From Lagopus muta (lineage: Eukaryota; Chordata; Aves; Galliformes; Phasianidae), in contig NC_064444.1 in the NCBI RefSeq assembly GCF_023343835.1, positions 18,885,219 to 18,949,218 of the forward strand: 64,000 nt of DNA. Direction: 5' to 3'. The position numbers were made by a program, and so were the translations under genes. This document shows, one piece after another, positions 13,201 to 56,289 of this stretch. Numbering within the stretch: the first letter of the stretch is position 1; each line of letters opens with the position of its first letter. The notes below the pieces were generated by a model. It was given only the letters and a program-made list of their open reading frames with translations. It searched no databases and was not told where the DNA came from.

Positions 13201-16200
13201 AGATGACTGCCACACTGGTGGTCATGTTCCTGCCACAAACGAGCGTTCAGAACACTTGTGGCATTCTTGTGAAAGCTGTTTTTTTTACTCTTTGTCAGTG
13301 GCCAGAAATATCACCCAGTTCCTGATGCTCTGCTGCGTCCTCGCTGTCTGCACGCAGTGCAGGGGGATTTCTCCTGTTCACCAGTGGTTTTAATTTTCAG
13401 CTGCATATGCGTGTGGTGCTCTTAGCACATTGAGTGCTGCTGTGGTGGCTGCAAACCGTGCCTGTGCACCTTGGTGCAGCAGTGAGTGGCGTGTTCCATG
13501 CGTGCACTCCTGCACTGTAGTGCCACATGAATAAACAAGGGCTCCTGAGTGAGAGACAGCTGTCATTCCAGCACGGGGCAGTAAACCCCCTTACTAAAAT
13601 GCAGAGCTGCACCTTTATCCACGCATGCTTCCTATGAAATACTGCAGTGCCTGCTCTCGGTACGTTTGGGGGTGATTTGTCATGCCTCCTGCCCATCACT
13701 AAAAGGGCAGATCTGGCAGCCATTCAGTAGTGGCTTCTGCAAACCCTACAAGTAGCAGTGATCTCATGAATCACGTGAATTCTTTCATATGTCCTGAAAG
13801 AAAAGGCCGCTTTAGGCAGAGCGTAAATGCAACCATATGCCCTTACGTTGGAGTCTTTGCTGAAATTTGACAATACAATTACTGTGCGTATGTTTTCTTT
13901 TCTGAAAAAGCAGCTCTGTTACTTTTAAAGCAGAATAGCAGTAGTGAACTTGGCTTTTTCTCCAGTAAGGGTGAGAAGTGTGTGAGTACAAAACAAAACC
14001 AGTGACTAACTAGATGGGTACCGCTGGGATTTTGGCAGCTCCTCATCAAAGAGCACGTGCCTTTGTTTCTTCTTAAAGACGTGGGGAGCAGTCAGGAGCA
14101 GAAGAAATCTTGGTACAGTCTGGTTGATGGGAGAAGGATATGCGAAGTGGAACTGTTGCTCCTTTGTTAACTTTAGTACAGCTCTCAGTGCAGAAGTGTC
14201 TGTTCAGACACAGAACGGCCGTGCTGTGTTCAGGAGAGTCTTTACATCACAGTTGAGTTTTCTCTTGAAGAAAAAGAAATGAAGTGTGGGGTTCTTCATC
14301 GTTAACTTTTCTGTGGTTATGCTGAATGCAAAACTGAATGATTCGGGTTTACAAATGTGAAAATCTCAATTAAGTACAGTTTCCCATAGTTCTGCATCTC
14401 TACAAAGAAAGCAATTTGCAGATGTCCTTCAGGGGCTGGAAGGAGTATGCCATCAGGATTTAGAATCTCCTGCACTGTATGTGATGACACCCACTTGTTT
14501 CAGTGTGATCATTCACATTACTGAGAGGTCTGTGGGTTTGTGCAGTGATGCTGGCTGCTGTTTTTAGGGCTGTTCTGCATGTGTGAGCGCCGCACTGCTG
14601 GTCATAGTGGCTGAGGGAAGCATCAACAGAACAGAGCGAGAGGATGATCTGACCCCTGAGTAACAAAAATCCTGCATCAGTCCAATTTCTGTACTGGATA
14701 TGTAAGTGCAATAGGTGCCATCTGTGGTATTCAAAATGGTGTTTCCAAAGCGGTAATGGCAGTGTGACCACCAAGAAGGTCAGGAGGGAATATCTCCTCT
14801 GGAAACGTGCTGATGAGTACAGGGTTTATTCAGTGAACTTCGTGTGTATCAGGATGGGATTATTGCACAGAACAGGAAAACGTAGCTCCAGTACTTCAAT
14901 GGGGGAAGGAGGCTGGGCTTCTCCTCCTCCTTACAGCTGAAGCTAGCCAGTCCTGCTGGAAGCACAAAGTCAGCCAGATGAGGGAGGGAGGGAAGGAGGG
15001 AGGGAGAAGCGAGCAGGGAAAGAGCCGCCCGCATTAGAGAGCGTGGTGTTGGCAGTGGCTGAAGGGCTTGGGGCTGGCAGCCGAGCATGGGAGGAACAAG
15101 CAGCGTGCTGTGAGCTGGGGTAACCGCTGCTGGCGGGAAGGCTTCCTCTGTGTCAGTAAGTGTGACTCAGAAGGGTCGGGAGCACCGCAGAGCAGCGTCA
15201 TGTCACCGTTAGTCACAGGCTGGCTGAACTGCTCGCATTGTTCTGTGGCACCGTGGGAACGCAGGGATGCTCAGACGGCGAGCGGCCGCGGTGCTGCTGC
15301 CTGCGTTTGGGCCGTGCTTGCCTTTCACCAAAGCACAGAAGGCTTTCTGAAGGAGAGAGGCGTCACTCCTTTGTCATAGTACTATTTGTTTGGGGCTTTG
15401 TTTTTTATTGTTTCTCATTGGAGAATGCAGTTCTGAAGGCCTGCGTGTGGCAGCTCGCTGCGGCCGGTGCAGCTCGTGGGGCTCCTTGCAGCAGTGAGCG
15501 CCAGCAGCTGAGAGCACAGCCCTGTTGTGGTGATTGCTGCAGGGCAGCGTGCCAGCTGTGCACCCCGTGAGCACAACACCCAGGTGTTGGTACTAAAGCA
15601 CTGTAAAGTATGGCTAGGATTGAGAGAGTGATAGAACGCTTCTCCTAGACCAGAAGCACCGCCTGAAAATTGAACTATATGAATGGCTTTGTAAGCATTT
15701 ACTTGCGTTTCTGTTTGCTGCTTGAAGGCAGCCTGCTTGTGCACAGAGGAGAAAACTCAAAATCCTGGGGTTATGTCTCTGAAAGAGGAGGGGCATAGTG
15801 TTCACTTGCAGGAGAAGTGATGCACAGCTGCCCGCAGAAAGCTCTCACCCACAGTAGGGCAGCTGGGGCTCCTTGTCTGCTGTGCCCTGCCACAAACCCT
15901 CCTGGTGGATGGAGGTCAGGTCCTCCTTGCCTTAGAGGAAACACAGCACACTTGTGATCCGCAGCACGTGTCTGTGGGATTGCTGTGCTGGGAGAAGTGG
16001 GGAAGCTAGCTGTGTGAATATTTGATTGCCAGGTGCAGAAAGCAGGTAAGTGTTTTGTACAAGCACTGATCAATACTGACCCATTCAAATTGTGTCAAAA
16101 GCTCTCCTTGTTTAAAGGAGAGTTGATGTTACTTTTTTTAATACAGGGACTCAACCATCAGAACCAAAGTTTTCTTAAGTTTTGTATTATTGCTAACTTT

Positions 16201-16643
16201 ACTGGTGCACTGAATAGTATTACTCCAGTGAGTGTGTTCTGACAAAAATATGAGCGTGTTTGTCAGTCTGCAGGTTCAGCTGTGCTGTTTTGTTGGTGTA
16301 TGTCTCTCTGTTCCATAACAAGCTAAACAAGATGTTTGCCATACGCACACGCTGGGGGGAGATCTCTATGGGGATGCTGTGAAGCATCTGCCATACTCTG
16401 CCATGCTGGTATTGTAATCTTGACCCTGAGACCGTGTGCAGGAGAGGTTAACCGAGGAAGGGAACCTCACAGTGAAGGAACTCGCTCTGGATGGAGGGGT
16501 GGAAGCCCTGCCTTGCTGCTCTGAAATTACTGTGTTTCTGGCTTCAAACTATTTGTTTTTTTGACGTGTGCTTAATGTGCTTATGAAACGAACTGATGAT
16601 TTGAGTCATTTTGTTAATCCTAAACATGTGTTTATTAATGCAG
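4286..16643 (+). other. CBFB: CBFB intron 5, 12.4 kb
   Basis: This intron separates the last two CBFB coding exons; counted from the first donor it is 4255-16643. It contains one CR1 fragment (about 5005-5390) and a GGGA-type purine tract near 14979-15010. A closely spaced pair of TGACTCA motifs lies at 12922 and 12936, and there are T-rich low-complexity stretches such as 11074-11110. The many short open frames have no recognisable protein content. The rest appears to be unique intronic DNA. The intron ends in TTAATGCAG at 16635-16643. Confidence 0.85.
5005..5390 (-). mobile_element. CR1 LINE fragment, antisense
   Basis: Read on the minus strand this is a diverged 5'-truncated CR1 fragment. 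The plus strand carries the familiar antisense CR1 wording, such as CCAAACAAACCCAGCTGC and GGAAAGGTTCTCCAGCCC. The minus-strand translation shows pieces of the CR1 reverse transcriptase C-terminus (ENRLRQLGLFGLGER, then YLKGTYK). Stops and frame breaks are frequent and the tail repeat is absent, so it is an old dead copy. Ends are approximate. Confidence 0.85.
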
Positions 16644-16712
16644 GCAAGAAGACAACAAGACCCTAGTCCTGGATCCAACCTAGGAAGTGGCGATGATCTC
16701 AAACTACGTTAA
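16644..16712 (+). CDS. CBFB: CBFB last coding exon
   Basis: This exon encodes the 22-residue tail beginning ARRQQDPSPGSN and ending DDLKLR, then TAA at 16710-16712. It matches the C-terminus of the 187-residue CBF-beta isoform, except that the Gly-rich segment here reads LGSGDD. It follows an AG at 16642-16643 and joins exon 5 in phase 0. After the 31-nt extended exon 5 it is read in another frame (GKKTTRP, then TAG). The tail lies outside the RUNX-binding core. Confidence 0.97.
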   Translation, partial: ARRQQDPSPGSNLGSGDDLKLR

Positions 16713-17018
16713 TCAGCATCAGCAGTGCCATGGGTCTGCAACATACATTGCTTCTACTTGGCAAAGGATTGAATAAAGACCAGAAACTGTGATAACTGGG
16801 TATATTATGGTCTGTTTCCTGACCTGCGGCAGTCAGAACCACCGTGAACTGCCATGGTTTGCACTATGTTTATGTTACGATACCTGCATTTCCCATGTTA
16901 AGCATGTAGCCAGTGGCAATTTGAAATTTTGTTTTTCTATGCAAACTTATTTTTGTTGGCACTATTTTAGTGAAATGGAAACTTATGCAGCTATAAAAAC
17001 TTGTTTTTTCTCAACTGT

Positions 17019-17024
17019 AATAAA
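17019..17024 (+). terminator. CBFB: CBFB proximal poly(A) signal candidate
   Basis: AATAAA lies about 310 nt after the stop, with strongly T/GT-rich sequence from 17069 onward that could act as the downstream element. Its use would give a short 3' UTR lacking the Pumilio-type motif at 18556. Confidence 0.55.
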
Positions 17025-18822
17025 AATTGTCACTTAAAAATAGGTCAAGATATTACAGATTAAAAACTTTTTTTTTGTTTCTGTTATTTTTTTGTTGTGT
17101 TTTTTTCTTTTTGTTTGTTTGGGGTTTTTTTTGTTTTGTTTTTTTTTTTTTTTTTGTAAACTGCTGGAAGCCAATGCATTCCAAGCTTAATTTTTTAATA
17201 TGGGCTTTTGGAGTTTTGATTGTCTTTCTCGTGCTCCTGCTTTATTTTAGATATGCGTTCTTATCTTTCTTTCCGATTTCTTTTTTTCTACGTTTGCAAG
17301 ACCTGAAAACTGCTGACATTATTTGGCGTTACTTCCAAGCTGAACCCAGTGAATCAGTGCTGTTGGGATCGGGTTTCAGACTGCTGGCTCGTCAGCCTTA
17401 CAGTTGCAGTATTCTTCTAACCGCTGAACATTCATCGGTTCCACTTTTTAAACGATCAAATCTTAAATCTGTGTTGTCATGCACGAGTGCATTCTGCCCC
17501 AAAATCTGTCTTACGTTTTATTCAGCATTCAGTGAGTTTGGCTGGTTCTGGTACCGCTGTATATCAGTACCTTACTGAAACTCGTGGGAAGTCGCAGGCT
17601 GGCTTCTAGTTTATTCAGGGATTTTTTTAAAGAGCGCTTACGAAGGGATACTGCAACTCTACGGCTTGACCCAGCAGCACACAGACTGGGAATGGAGGCG
17701 ATGGGTGATGTGTATGGAACGGTGTTAAGATGGCTGCTTCGAGTATATTTTGTATCTTATGCTTTTTGTAAAGTTGTGCTGGATGGTGAGGAGCTGAGAT
17801 GAAACCTCAGACCGTGCATGGGATGCTGCCATTGAATTGTACGCAAACAGGGGCCACGCCGCAGTCAGTGCTGTGTTTGCTGGCTGGGTACGGCTGGGGG
17901 AGAGTTAATCTGCGTGGATTTCCTTCCTTTCTTCGGGTGGTGGCGGTGGGGAAGGGTTCTGTGCCACGTTTTTCTTTGTATCCATCTGATATCTGAAGAA
18001 AATCAATTGGAAATGTGGTGTCGTTTGGCAGCGTTAAGATACGTGATCTGATCTCACTGTGTTGTTAATGATTTTGAGGGCAGAAGTGCTGTGCAATAAG
18101 AGCAGTGAAATCTTCATTAAATTCTATAACTAAGGCAACTACGTTCCTCGTTGGCGGTGATGCAGTGGGTGCAAAACGGGTCTCGCAGAAATGTTCAACA
18201 TGGAGGAGAGCCTTTGTGTGTTAACCAGGCGATTATTTAACATCCCCTTCATGTCAATAACTGTACATGAGAATGCCATCCAATAGAAATGTTCTGATAT
18301 CCCACCCGCAGTGGGACGTGCCCCGGAGATGCGCTGTGCCCTCCTGTCCCTTTTGCTCTTCCTCCCCCAGAGAAACGTTTCCGAGGTGTTTCTGCACCGC
18401 GTGCCCCAGCCCTGGGCCTCCTCTGCCATCTGTGTGTTTTTGATGGAATAGCCTGCAGGTCTATTTTAAAAGGTTTTCCTAATGTTTCGGATGGTGGTTT
18501 TAAGCCACGAGTACACAGGAAATGATGCTATCAGCTATTAACGTTGCCATCTCGGTGTAAATACCCAACCTTCCCTGTCGTCATTTAGCATTCTGCTGCT
18601 TCCGATATCTTAATGCTGGCATTAAGATCACAGCCCTTCCCTCTGCTGGCTAGCGAAGACTTTTTAAAGTGCATTTTAAGTTATTGATGCAATTTGATAT
18701 TTTTTCATGATTTCTATTTAAACTGAAGTTGCATCATCTTTCTCGGATTCATCTCCTGCAAGAGTTGCCTTAAGCTACAGGATCGCTTTTGCTACCTTTT
18801 GTGTTGTACGTTTAACTTTCAT

Positions 18823-18828
18823 AATAAA
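18823..18828 (+). terminator. CBFB: CBFB distal poly(A) signal
   Basis: AATAAA is followed about 20-30 nt later by GT-rich sequence (GTTGTTGTGAGGT). Beyond it the sequence character changes to GC-richer intergenic DNA. This is the most likely end of the long CBFB transcript. Confidence 0.7.
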
Positions 18829-19078
18829 CTTCTGTGTAGTGAAACAAGTTGTTGTGAGGTCCTTTCTGACACTGGGAGGCTCCAGTGGGGGCACACCGCA
18901 ATGGGGGCAGTGGGCTCTTCAATGGGGTCTGCTGGGACAGGGTTGGGGAAGCAGGCTCCCACTGAAGAGGGGAGCTAAGGAAGAAGTTCGCGCTCAGGGC
19001 GGTGAGGCACAGGCTGCACACAGAGCTGGTGCTGCCCCATCCCTGCACACAGCCAAGGTCAGGGAACAGGGCTGTGAG

Positions 19079-19175
19079 CGCTGATGGAGCTGTGGGTGTC
19101 CCTGCTCAGTGCAGGGCTGGGAACAGATGGCCTTTAGGGTCCCTTCCTACTCAAACTGCTTTGTGATTAAAGGTC
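19079..19175 (+). mobile_element. CR1 3'-end fragment
   Basis: The wording GATGGCCTTTAGGGTCCC followed by TTCCTACTCAAACTGC and TTTGTGATT is the 3' end of a CR1 LINE in sense orientation, degraded and with about one tail unit left. It is too short to carry coding sequence. Confidence 0.75.
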
Positions 19176-21116
19176 ACGCTGCTGTGGACAAGGAGACCAA
19201 AATAAAGGTGGTTTACATGTTGGAGGTGAGGAACCACAGTTAAAGCACAGCAGGGCAGATATGAGTGATAACTGCCACATCTGAAACCCTCCTACACAGC
19301 TGCAGGATTTTAGGAGGTTGGCTTAAAGCAGCCAACGGGATGGTGCTGATCACGTCCCAGAATCGTGCAGAGTTGTTTTAGTAACTTCAGACTCTGAAAG
19401 TGTTTCCGTGCAAAAGAACGAGGTGTAACCTTGTTTCATGCTTTTTAAAACCTGCCTGCAAATGGAGCAGGCATTGCCCGACGCAGCGCCTGCTGTCTGT
19501 GAGCCCTCCGGAACGCTTCTGCAGCTGGGAAGGAGTGAGCCCTGAAAACAAAACCAGACACCAAGCAATGCCACTCCGTGTTCCTGAAGCTCCCAAATTG
19601 CTCCTGCCTGTTGTGCGGTCACTCCTGGCTTTCTTTCCAACCTCTTGCAGTTATGCAGCCCCTTACCCTGAGAGAAGCTGCGATGTGGTCCGTTCTCCCA
19701 CATTAGTTAGGTTTTCAAAGCCTGCGTGTGTTTCCCAGGCTCCCTTTGGTGGCAGCTGTCCTGATCTGCGCTCTCGGTCCCACTTCTGTAGCAGGCAGTG
19801 ATGGAAATGGAAATGCTTTTTTGTTCCACTGTACTCTGGTCTCACAAGAGCCATATCCACACAGTGGGGAGGAGGTTACAAGAAGGAAGGTTGGTTTTGG
19901 AGAGGTCCAAAATGCCACAGCCTGCTGGGATCTTGACAGGACTGCCATGTTCAGGCTGCCTTTAATTCAGGACACTGCTTTATTGCAGGGGTATTGCAGG
20001 AATCCATCTGTCTGCACTGAAGCAGGGCTGATTTATTTAAAGTACGCTATTTTGTAAGGACATTTCCAATGCAAATAAGTGAGTTATGAAAGTGGCTTCA
20101 AGGATGAGAATTACAGTGAGAAGTTACAGCAGGGAGGTGCATTTGCATGGGTGATGCTTCTTGTAACTCATTTGCCTCCTGTGCTGTCCACGCTGCAACA
20201 AAATGCAAATCCCAGAGCATGCATATTCATTGGCTGCTGTACAGCTCGCAGCTGCTCAGGCTCAAGGCTCAGGAACTTTATTAAACATCGTTCTTGATTG
20301 CAGATTGAGATAAACGAAATGTCAAAATTGCCTCGGGCTCATTTCTTCAAGCTGAGTAGTGGGGGAAAAAACACAGGACAGCCGAGCACAAACCCAGCCA
20401 TTGCTGTGACCCACAGCGGGCAGCTGTGCAAAACCCAAACGTCTGCAGGGGTGCTGAGAACTGGGATGGCTGTGCTTCTGTTGGCCAAAGCTGGTCGGAT
20501 TCTGCTGGCTCCTCAGTGGTGTCCACAGGGCTCCTGATGGTGACCTTGTGTGTCCCAGACTGCTTTTCTGTAAAGGAAGGAGGTTTGCCGTAAGTTTGCA
20601 GGCACCAATCTGCTTTTCACCAAAAACGCGCCTACATTGAGGTCTTGCTTGTAGCTGTGGATAAATGCTTGCCGGATCTTTCCACACAAACATCTCCTCC
20701 TCGTGGAGGTGTGCGGAGTTGACAGCGAGGATTGACAGTGGAGAATTCAGTGTTTGGTGGAGGGAGAGAGGCTGGGCAGTGGGCAGCAAAGCCTCCCCAG
20801 TCCTTGCGGTGAATCTTTGCTTACAGTCACGGTTCTGGGCTGTGTCCTCCTATGGAGAGCTATCTCCTGCTGTCAGCCTATGCCTGGGAGCTCAGTCTGC
20901 ATCCCACAGCTCTGCAATTGAGCTCCTCCTGCTTGCTGCACAATGTGCTCAAAGTTTGCCTAGTTCAGCCTTGCTCATTGCCAAGACTTCTTGCTGGGTT
21001 TCCTCACTGGATATCTTTCTCGCTCGGATGTACAAAACCTGGCTAATGTTTGGCCCAGTTTTAGCACTGCGGGCTGCTGTTTCATGGCAGTTGGGCAGGA
21101 ATGGTCATCCTTGGTG

Positions 21117-21368
21117 GATTACAGAATTACAGAATCACAGAATTACAGAATCGTAGGGGTTGGAAGGGACCCCCAGAGCTCATCGAGTCCAACCCCCCTG
21201 CCAAAGCAGTTCCCTACAGCAGGTCGCACAAGTCGGTGCCCAGGCGGATCTGGAACATCTCCAGAGAAGGAGACTCCACCACCTCCCTGGGCAGCCTGTT
21301 CCAGTGCTCCTTCACCTCACTAAAGAAGTTCTTGCACAGTTCTGTGTGGAACTTCCTATGCTGCAGAA
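21117..21368 (-). mobile_element. CR1 LINE 3' end with tail repeats, antisense
   Basis: This minus-strand copy begins with four tail units on the plus strand (ACAGAATT/ACAGAATC, 21121-21152), then GGGGTTGGAAGGGACCCC. The minus-strand frame encodes the end of the CR1 reverse transcriptase protein (EVKEHWNRLPREVVESPS...). It is 5'-truncated, as is usual for CR1. The intact tail and good reading frame suggest it is younger than the other short fragments. Confidence 0.9.
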
Positions 21369-22992
21369 TGGATGTCTGCAGGTTTCTTTCCTGAGGATTT
21401 GCACTTGGACCTCTGACTTGGGGACATCTGTAGGTCCCTTCCATCTCAACCCTTCTATTTATTCATTGTGCTTTCTTCCACAGTGTTTGCAGTGCCTCTC
21501 CTGGCCCTTGCCTATGCTGATACAGAAGCTGTTCCCTCAAACAGCGGTCTTGGTCTGTCTCAGCTGCGGGGTTGATGGATTCAGAAGGATGCACCACGGT
21601 GGCTGGGAGGTGCTGCTGCTCCTCCTGCTCTGGCTTGGGCAGGTTTGTGGTTTTAGGGTTAGAGCATGCCTACATGAGACAGGACTGACTGGGAGAAGCT
21701 CTGGTGGCTACAAGCTTGGAAAGAGCTCAGTCTTATATGGGACCAGCTGGGAGCTGCAGTTCTGGGCCACTTGCTCCTCATCAGGTCACTGAGCAGCCCC
21801 TGCTCCCCACCTGGTGCTGCTGAGGAGCCCCCTTGTTCCCTCCTTGCTGGGGTAGGTGCTCCCACACCAAGGACGGATCCTCTTTTTGGTTCTGCTTTCA
21901 GTTCTGCTCTGCAGAGCAAGGGGCTGTCAGGATGTGGTCTCAGTGGGCTCATGGAATGCGTGCATCCTTTCACTACCCTGCAGCAGCACATCTTTCACTG
22001 CTGCTTTGAACCCTGCAGCATTCTGCCACCTGAGTCCATCCACCTGCCCACGCTACACACTGCTGCTGCCTCCTGCTGCCCAAGGTTTGGCCTCCAGTGC
22101 TGAAGATACCCCTGTTTCAGGAATAGCTTGGCAAAGCTATCAGCCTGGCAGTTGGTCTGTGGTTCTGCAGGGCTTTGCTCCACCCTGGGCTGGAAGGAGC
22201 ACCTTGCTCCTCTGAGGTGGGCATGGACCCCCGTTTAAAGCTATTGATAAAAGGAAGAACCGAGCATCATTTTGCTTGCACTGTCCTACTTGAGTGTGGC
22301 ATTGCGCTGAGTAACTTGGGAAGAACAAAACCATCACCCCAAAATGTGGGAGCCCAGGGCAGCATCGTGCTGCATCACAGTGTGCGCTGCTCCCAGGCTG
22401 AGCAGCCTCTGGAATAAAAGAGCAATGGGTGAATCTGTTCCCAATGAAGCCCATTTAGATTTTGCCCTGCATGCATCATGGCTTTAAGTGCAATCAGATG
22501 GGCTGAGGTCTGTGAATGGCACGCATGGGTAAGGAGGGAAAAGCCCAACTCTCAGGGTTGGGAAGTGATGTTGGTACCACTGAGATCCTGTGCACTTGGG
22601 TGAGGGAAGACCTCCCCACCCACTTCCCAGCACAGGGAAGCCAGGCACGCAGGCAGGGTTAGCTTTGAAATGTTTCTAGCTGTGAAAGCAGTGTGCATTG
22701 TTAAATCTCATCGGGAGAGGGCAGCCCGCATTCACCATCAGCGCTGCTCATCCTGCTGTGCTTCTGGTCGCTCCTGGTGGCTTTTGCATTATTTTTTTCC
22801 CCTTCCCTGTGGTTGGGCTGTGACTTCGGTCCAGCAGCAAGGAAGCCAGGGACTGGGAATGGCAGCAACGAGGGCACAGCCTGTGCCAGGTTCTGGAACC
22901 CCAGGGTTCCTGCTCTGGCTGTGGGTTCCTGTCACTGCTGCCAGGTTTTTTTAATGCTCCCTTCCTTTATCCCAGGATCAGAGGTGATGGCA

Positions 22993-23245
22993 AGGTGATG
23001 GTGATCACCTTGCACCAAGGGAGGTTCAGGTGGGATATTAAGAACAATTTGTTCTCCCCAAGAGCAGTGATGCAGCAGCACAGCTGCCCAGGGATGGGGG
23101 GAATCACCGCCCCTGGGGTTGTCACAGAGCCGTGGGGATGTGGCACTGAGGGACGTGGGCAGTGGGCACGGTGGGGGTGGGTTGGGTTGGACCTGGGGAT
23201 GTGAGCGGTCTTTCCCAAACATAATGATTCTGTGGTTCTATGATA
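22993..23245 (+). mobile_element. CR1 LINE 3'-end fragment
   Basis: Sense-strand CR1 text is recognisable: GGGAGGTTCAGGTGGGATAT, AGAGCAGTGATGCAGCAGC, GGACGTGGGCAGTGGGC, then ATGATTCTGTGGTTCTATGA, the degraded 8-bp tail. It ends about 215 bp upstream of the PHAF1 CpG island. Confidence 0.88.
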
Positions 23246-24214
23246 CGGACACAGTGAGGAGATTAAATCATGACGGTTTCTCGAGGAATGCCCCGATGTG
23301 TGCCTGTGGCGGGGCCTGGGGGCATCGCAGCCCCTGGGAGAGCCCCGTTATTGCCACACGTGGTGACGCCAGCCACGTGCGCCCCTAGGGCTGAGCACAG
23401 CGAGGTTAGGGAGTGCTGAGCAGGGACGTGGGTCCCTCCCTGCTGCCTGCAGCCTTCAGAGCATCACCTCTCTCCTAAACGCCCTCGCTCGGCACGGCGG
23501 GCAGCTCTGTGGGCACGGACCGCGGAGAACAAAGCCCTGGGCGCTCGGATCTGATGCGCCGCAGCCCGGCCCGCAGCGGGGCGTTGGAACTGAATGACCT
23601 TCGAGGTCCCCTCCGACGCAGCGATCCCGCGGCGCCGTGCCCGGGGGCTGCGGGACCCCGCAGCGTCTGCTCGCTCCGCAGCGCTGACCTCGTTTGCTGC
23701 TCTCTTCCTGGATGACTCACTCAGCTCGCCCGGCTCAGCTGCCTGGTGCCACTTACTAATTTCCACCCGAGCCTTTGTTCCACACCCCTGTGCTTCAACC
23801 AGAAAAACGAGATCGGGGTTCAGTGGTTTTTCCTCGTTGTTGGCTGGCTTTCCCAGAGCGGCTCCCGCACGGCCCGAGGCAACGGCGCGGAGCGGCGTCA
23901 GGGGAAGGTCGGGGATGCGAGGGGACGGCTCCGCCCCGGGGGGCGGCGGGCACGGCATCGGGACACGGCTCTCAGACGTAGGGTCCGAGTTGCGTTGTGA
24001 GGAGACGGGGGCTGAACTCGGCGATCCGTGCGGGCCGCCTCCAACTCGAGATGCTCAGCGATCCCACGCCTCCCATTCACCGCAACCCCGTCCCGTTCAG
24101 CGGCGGGTCTCGAACCCGCGGCCTCCAGCACCGCGGCCGCTCCCCGCCCCGGCCCGAGAGGCGGAGGGGCGCGGCCACGCTCTGACCCCGCCCCCTCTCC
24201 CGCCCCGCCCCCGG

Positions 24215-55256
<31,042 letters not shown>

Positions 55257-56240
55257 GCATCCCCTGCAAAGCCAGCTAATCTAAATGCTACAGAATTAGT
55301 ACAGCGTGCCTTGATTTGCTGCCACTTATTATACGGAAAGCACGTTATGATTTTTGTTTCTGTTCAGTAAGTCTTTCCACCCAGAAGTGGTGTGGAAGGG
55401 AAATTCTCTCAACCCTTCATCGTGGGGCGTGGAACTGTTGATGGAGGAAAGCAGCTTAGGTGCCTGTGCCGTCGAATGTTCCTCTCGGTTGCCCTCATCC
55501 TATGCAGCACAGAGCTGGAGAGTGGCCCCTGCCTGTGCCGACAGGAGGGGGACACAGGAGGGGACACGTAATGACTGCAAGAGTTAGAAGCACAAACTTT
55601 CTGAGCCTTGGAGCATCTGGAAGCAGGTATTGATTTTAGTCTGTTTGTGTTACTGTATTGATGTGGTGGTCACATTTTAAGAAAACGTGTGCGTGTACAT
55701 ATATAGATATAAACACATGGATATTTCTGTGGCTTAGGACATTGTACCAAGTGTGACAAGGATGTATATATGTCCATGATTTCAGGCACCACATCTTCGT
55801 GTAACTTTAAACCAAGCAAGTAGCATGTGCATAATACTTGGTTGTAACATTTGCACTACATACACTTTAATTACTTGATAAATGTTTATCTTCACTGAGG
55901 AGCATCTGTGTACTGGGCGTGAGTGGGGTGTGATGGTTATTTAATGTACGCTGCGCATAAAGCTTATTTATACAGTGGATGGAGCTGATCCACCTTCCTG
56001 CACTAATATGTACTTGATGTGCTGAAACAATTTTTTTTCTGCCATGGCTGGTTTACTGATTTTTATTTTTTTCATACGCAATTTCAAAAAACGCAGTTCT
56101 GGAAGAGGTTATTTCTGTGATCGAATTACGTTTTAGCGACGAGGTTTGACACAGTGCTTCTGGAAAGAAATGGGTGAAGAAATAGCATTGCCTCATATCC
56201 ATCCCTTCCCAACCCCCTCTTTTCCTACTGTTTCCTCGGG

Positions 56241-56282
<42 letters not shown>

Positions 56283-56289
56283 GAGAGAA
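56241..56289 (+). repeat. GA dinucleotide microsatellite
   Basis: About 49 bases of mostly perfect (GA)n with one CA interruption, inside the PHAF1 3' UTR. Likely variable in length. Confidence 0.95.

Larger units (their letters stand above)
16713..18850 (+). other. CBFB: CBFB 3' untranslated region
   Basis: The sequence from the stop codon to the distal poly(A) signal is AT-rich and continues without recognisable repeats, as expected for the long CBFB 3' UTR. T-rich tracts lie at 17069-17156. One Pumilio-type motif TGTAAATA is at 18556-18563. A 183-codon open frame at 17027-17578 is a by-product of the T tracts and is not regarded as a gene. The 3' end near 18845 is inferred. Confidence 0.8.
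18851..23459. other. CBFB-PHAF1 intergenic region
   Basis: No exon or gene is recognised between the CBFB poly(A) site and the PHAF1 CpG island. The region holds three CR1 fragments (about 19079-19175, 21117-21368 and 22993-23245). The remainder is unique and moderately GC-rich. Open frames of 100-210 codons here (for example 21160-21792) run through the CR1 copies or show no protein-family features. Confidence 0.75.

Noticed and set aside
17027-17578. 183-codon open frame after the CBFB stop
   Set aside because: It lies within the 3' UTR and begins with long Phe and Leu runs encoded by T tracts. There is no family resemblance.
21160-21792. 210-codon plus-strand open frame in the intergenic region
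   Set aside because: Its first half reads antisense through a CR1 copy and its second half has no recognised protein features.
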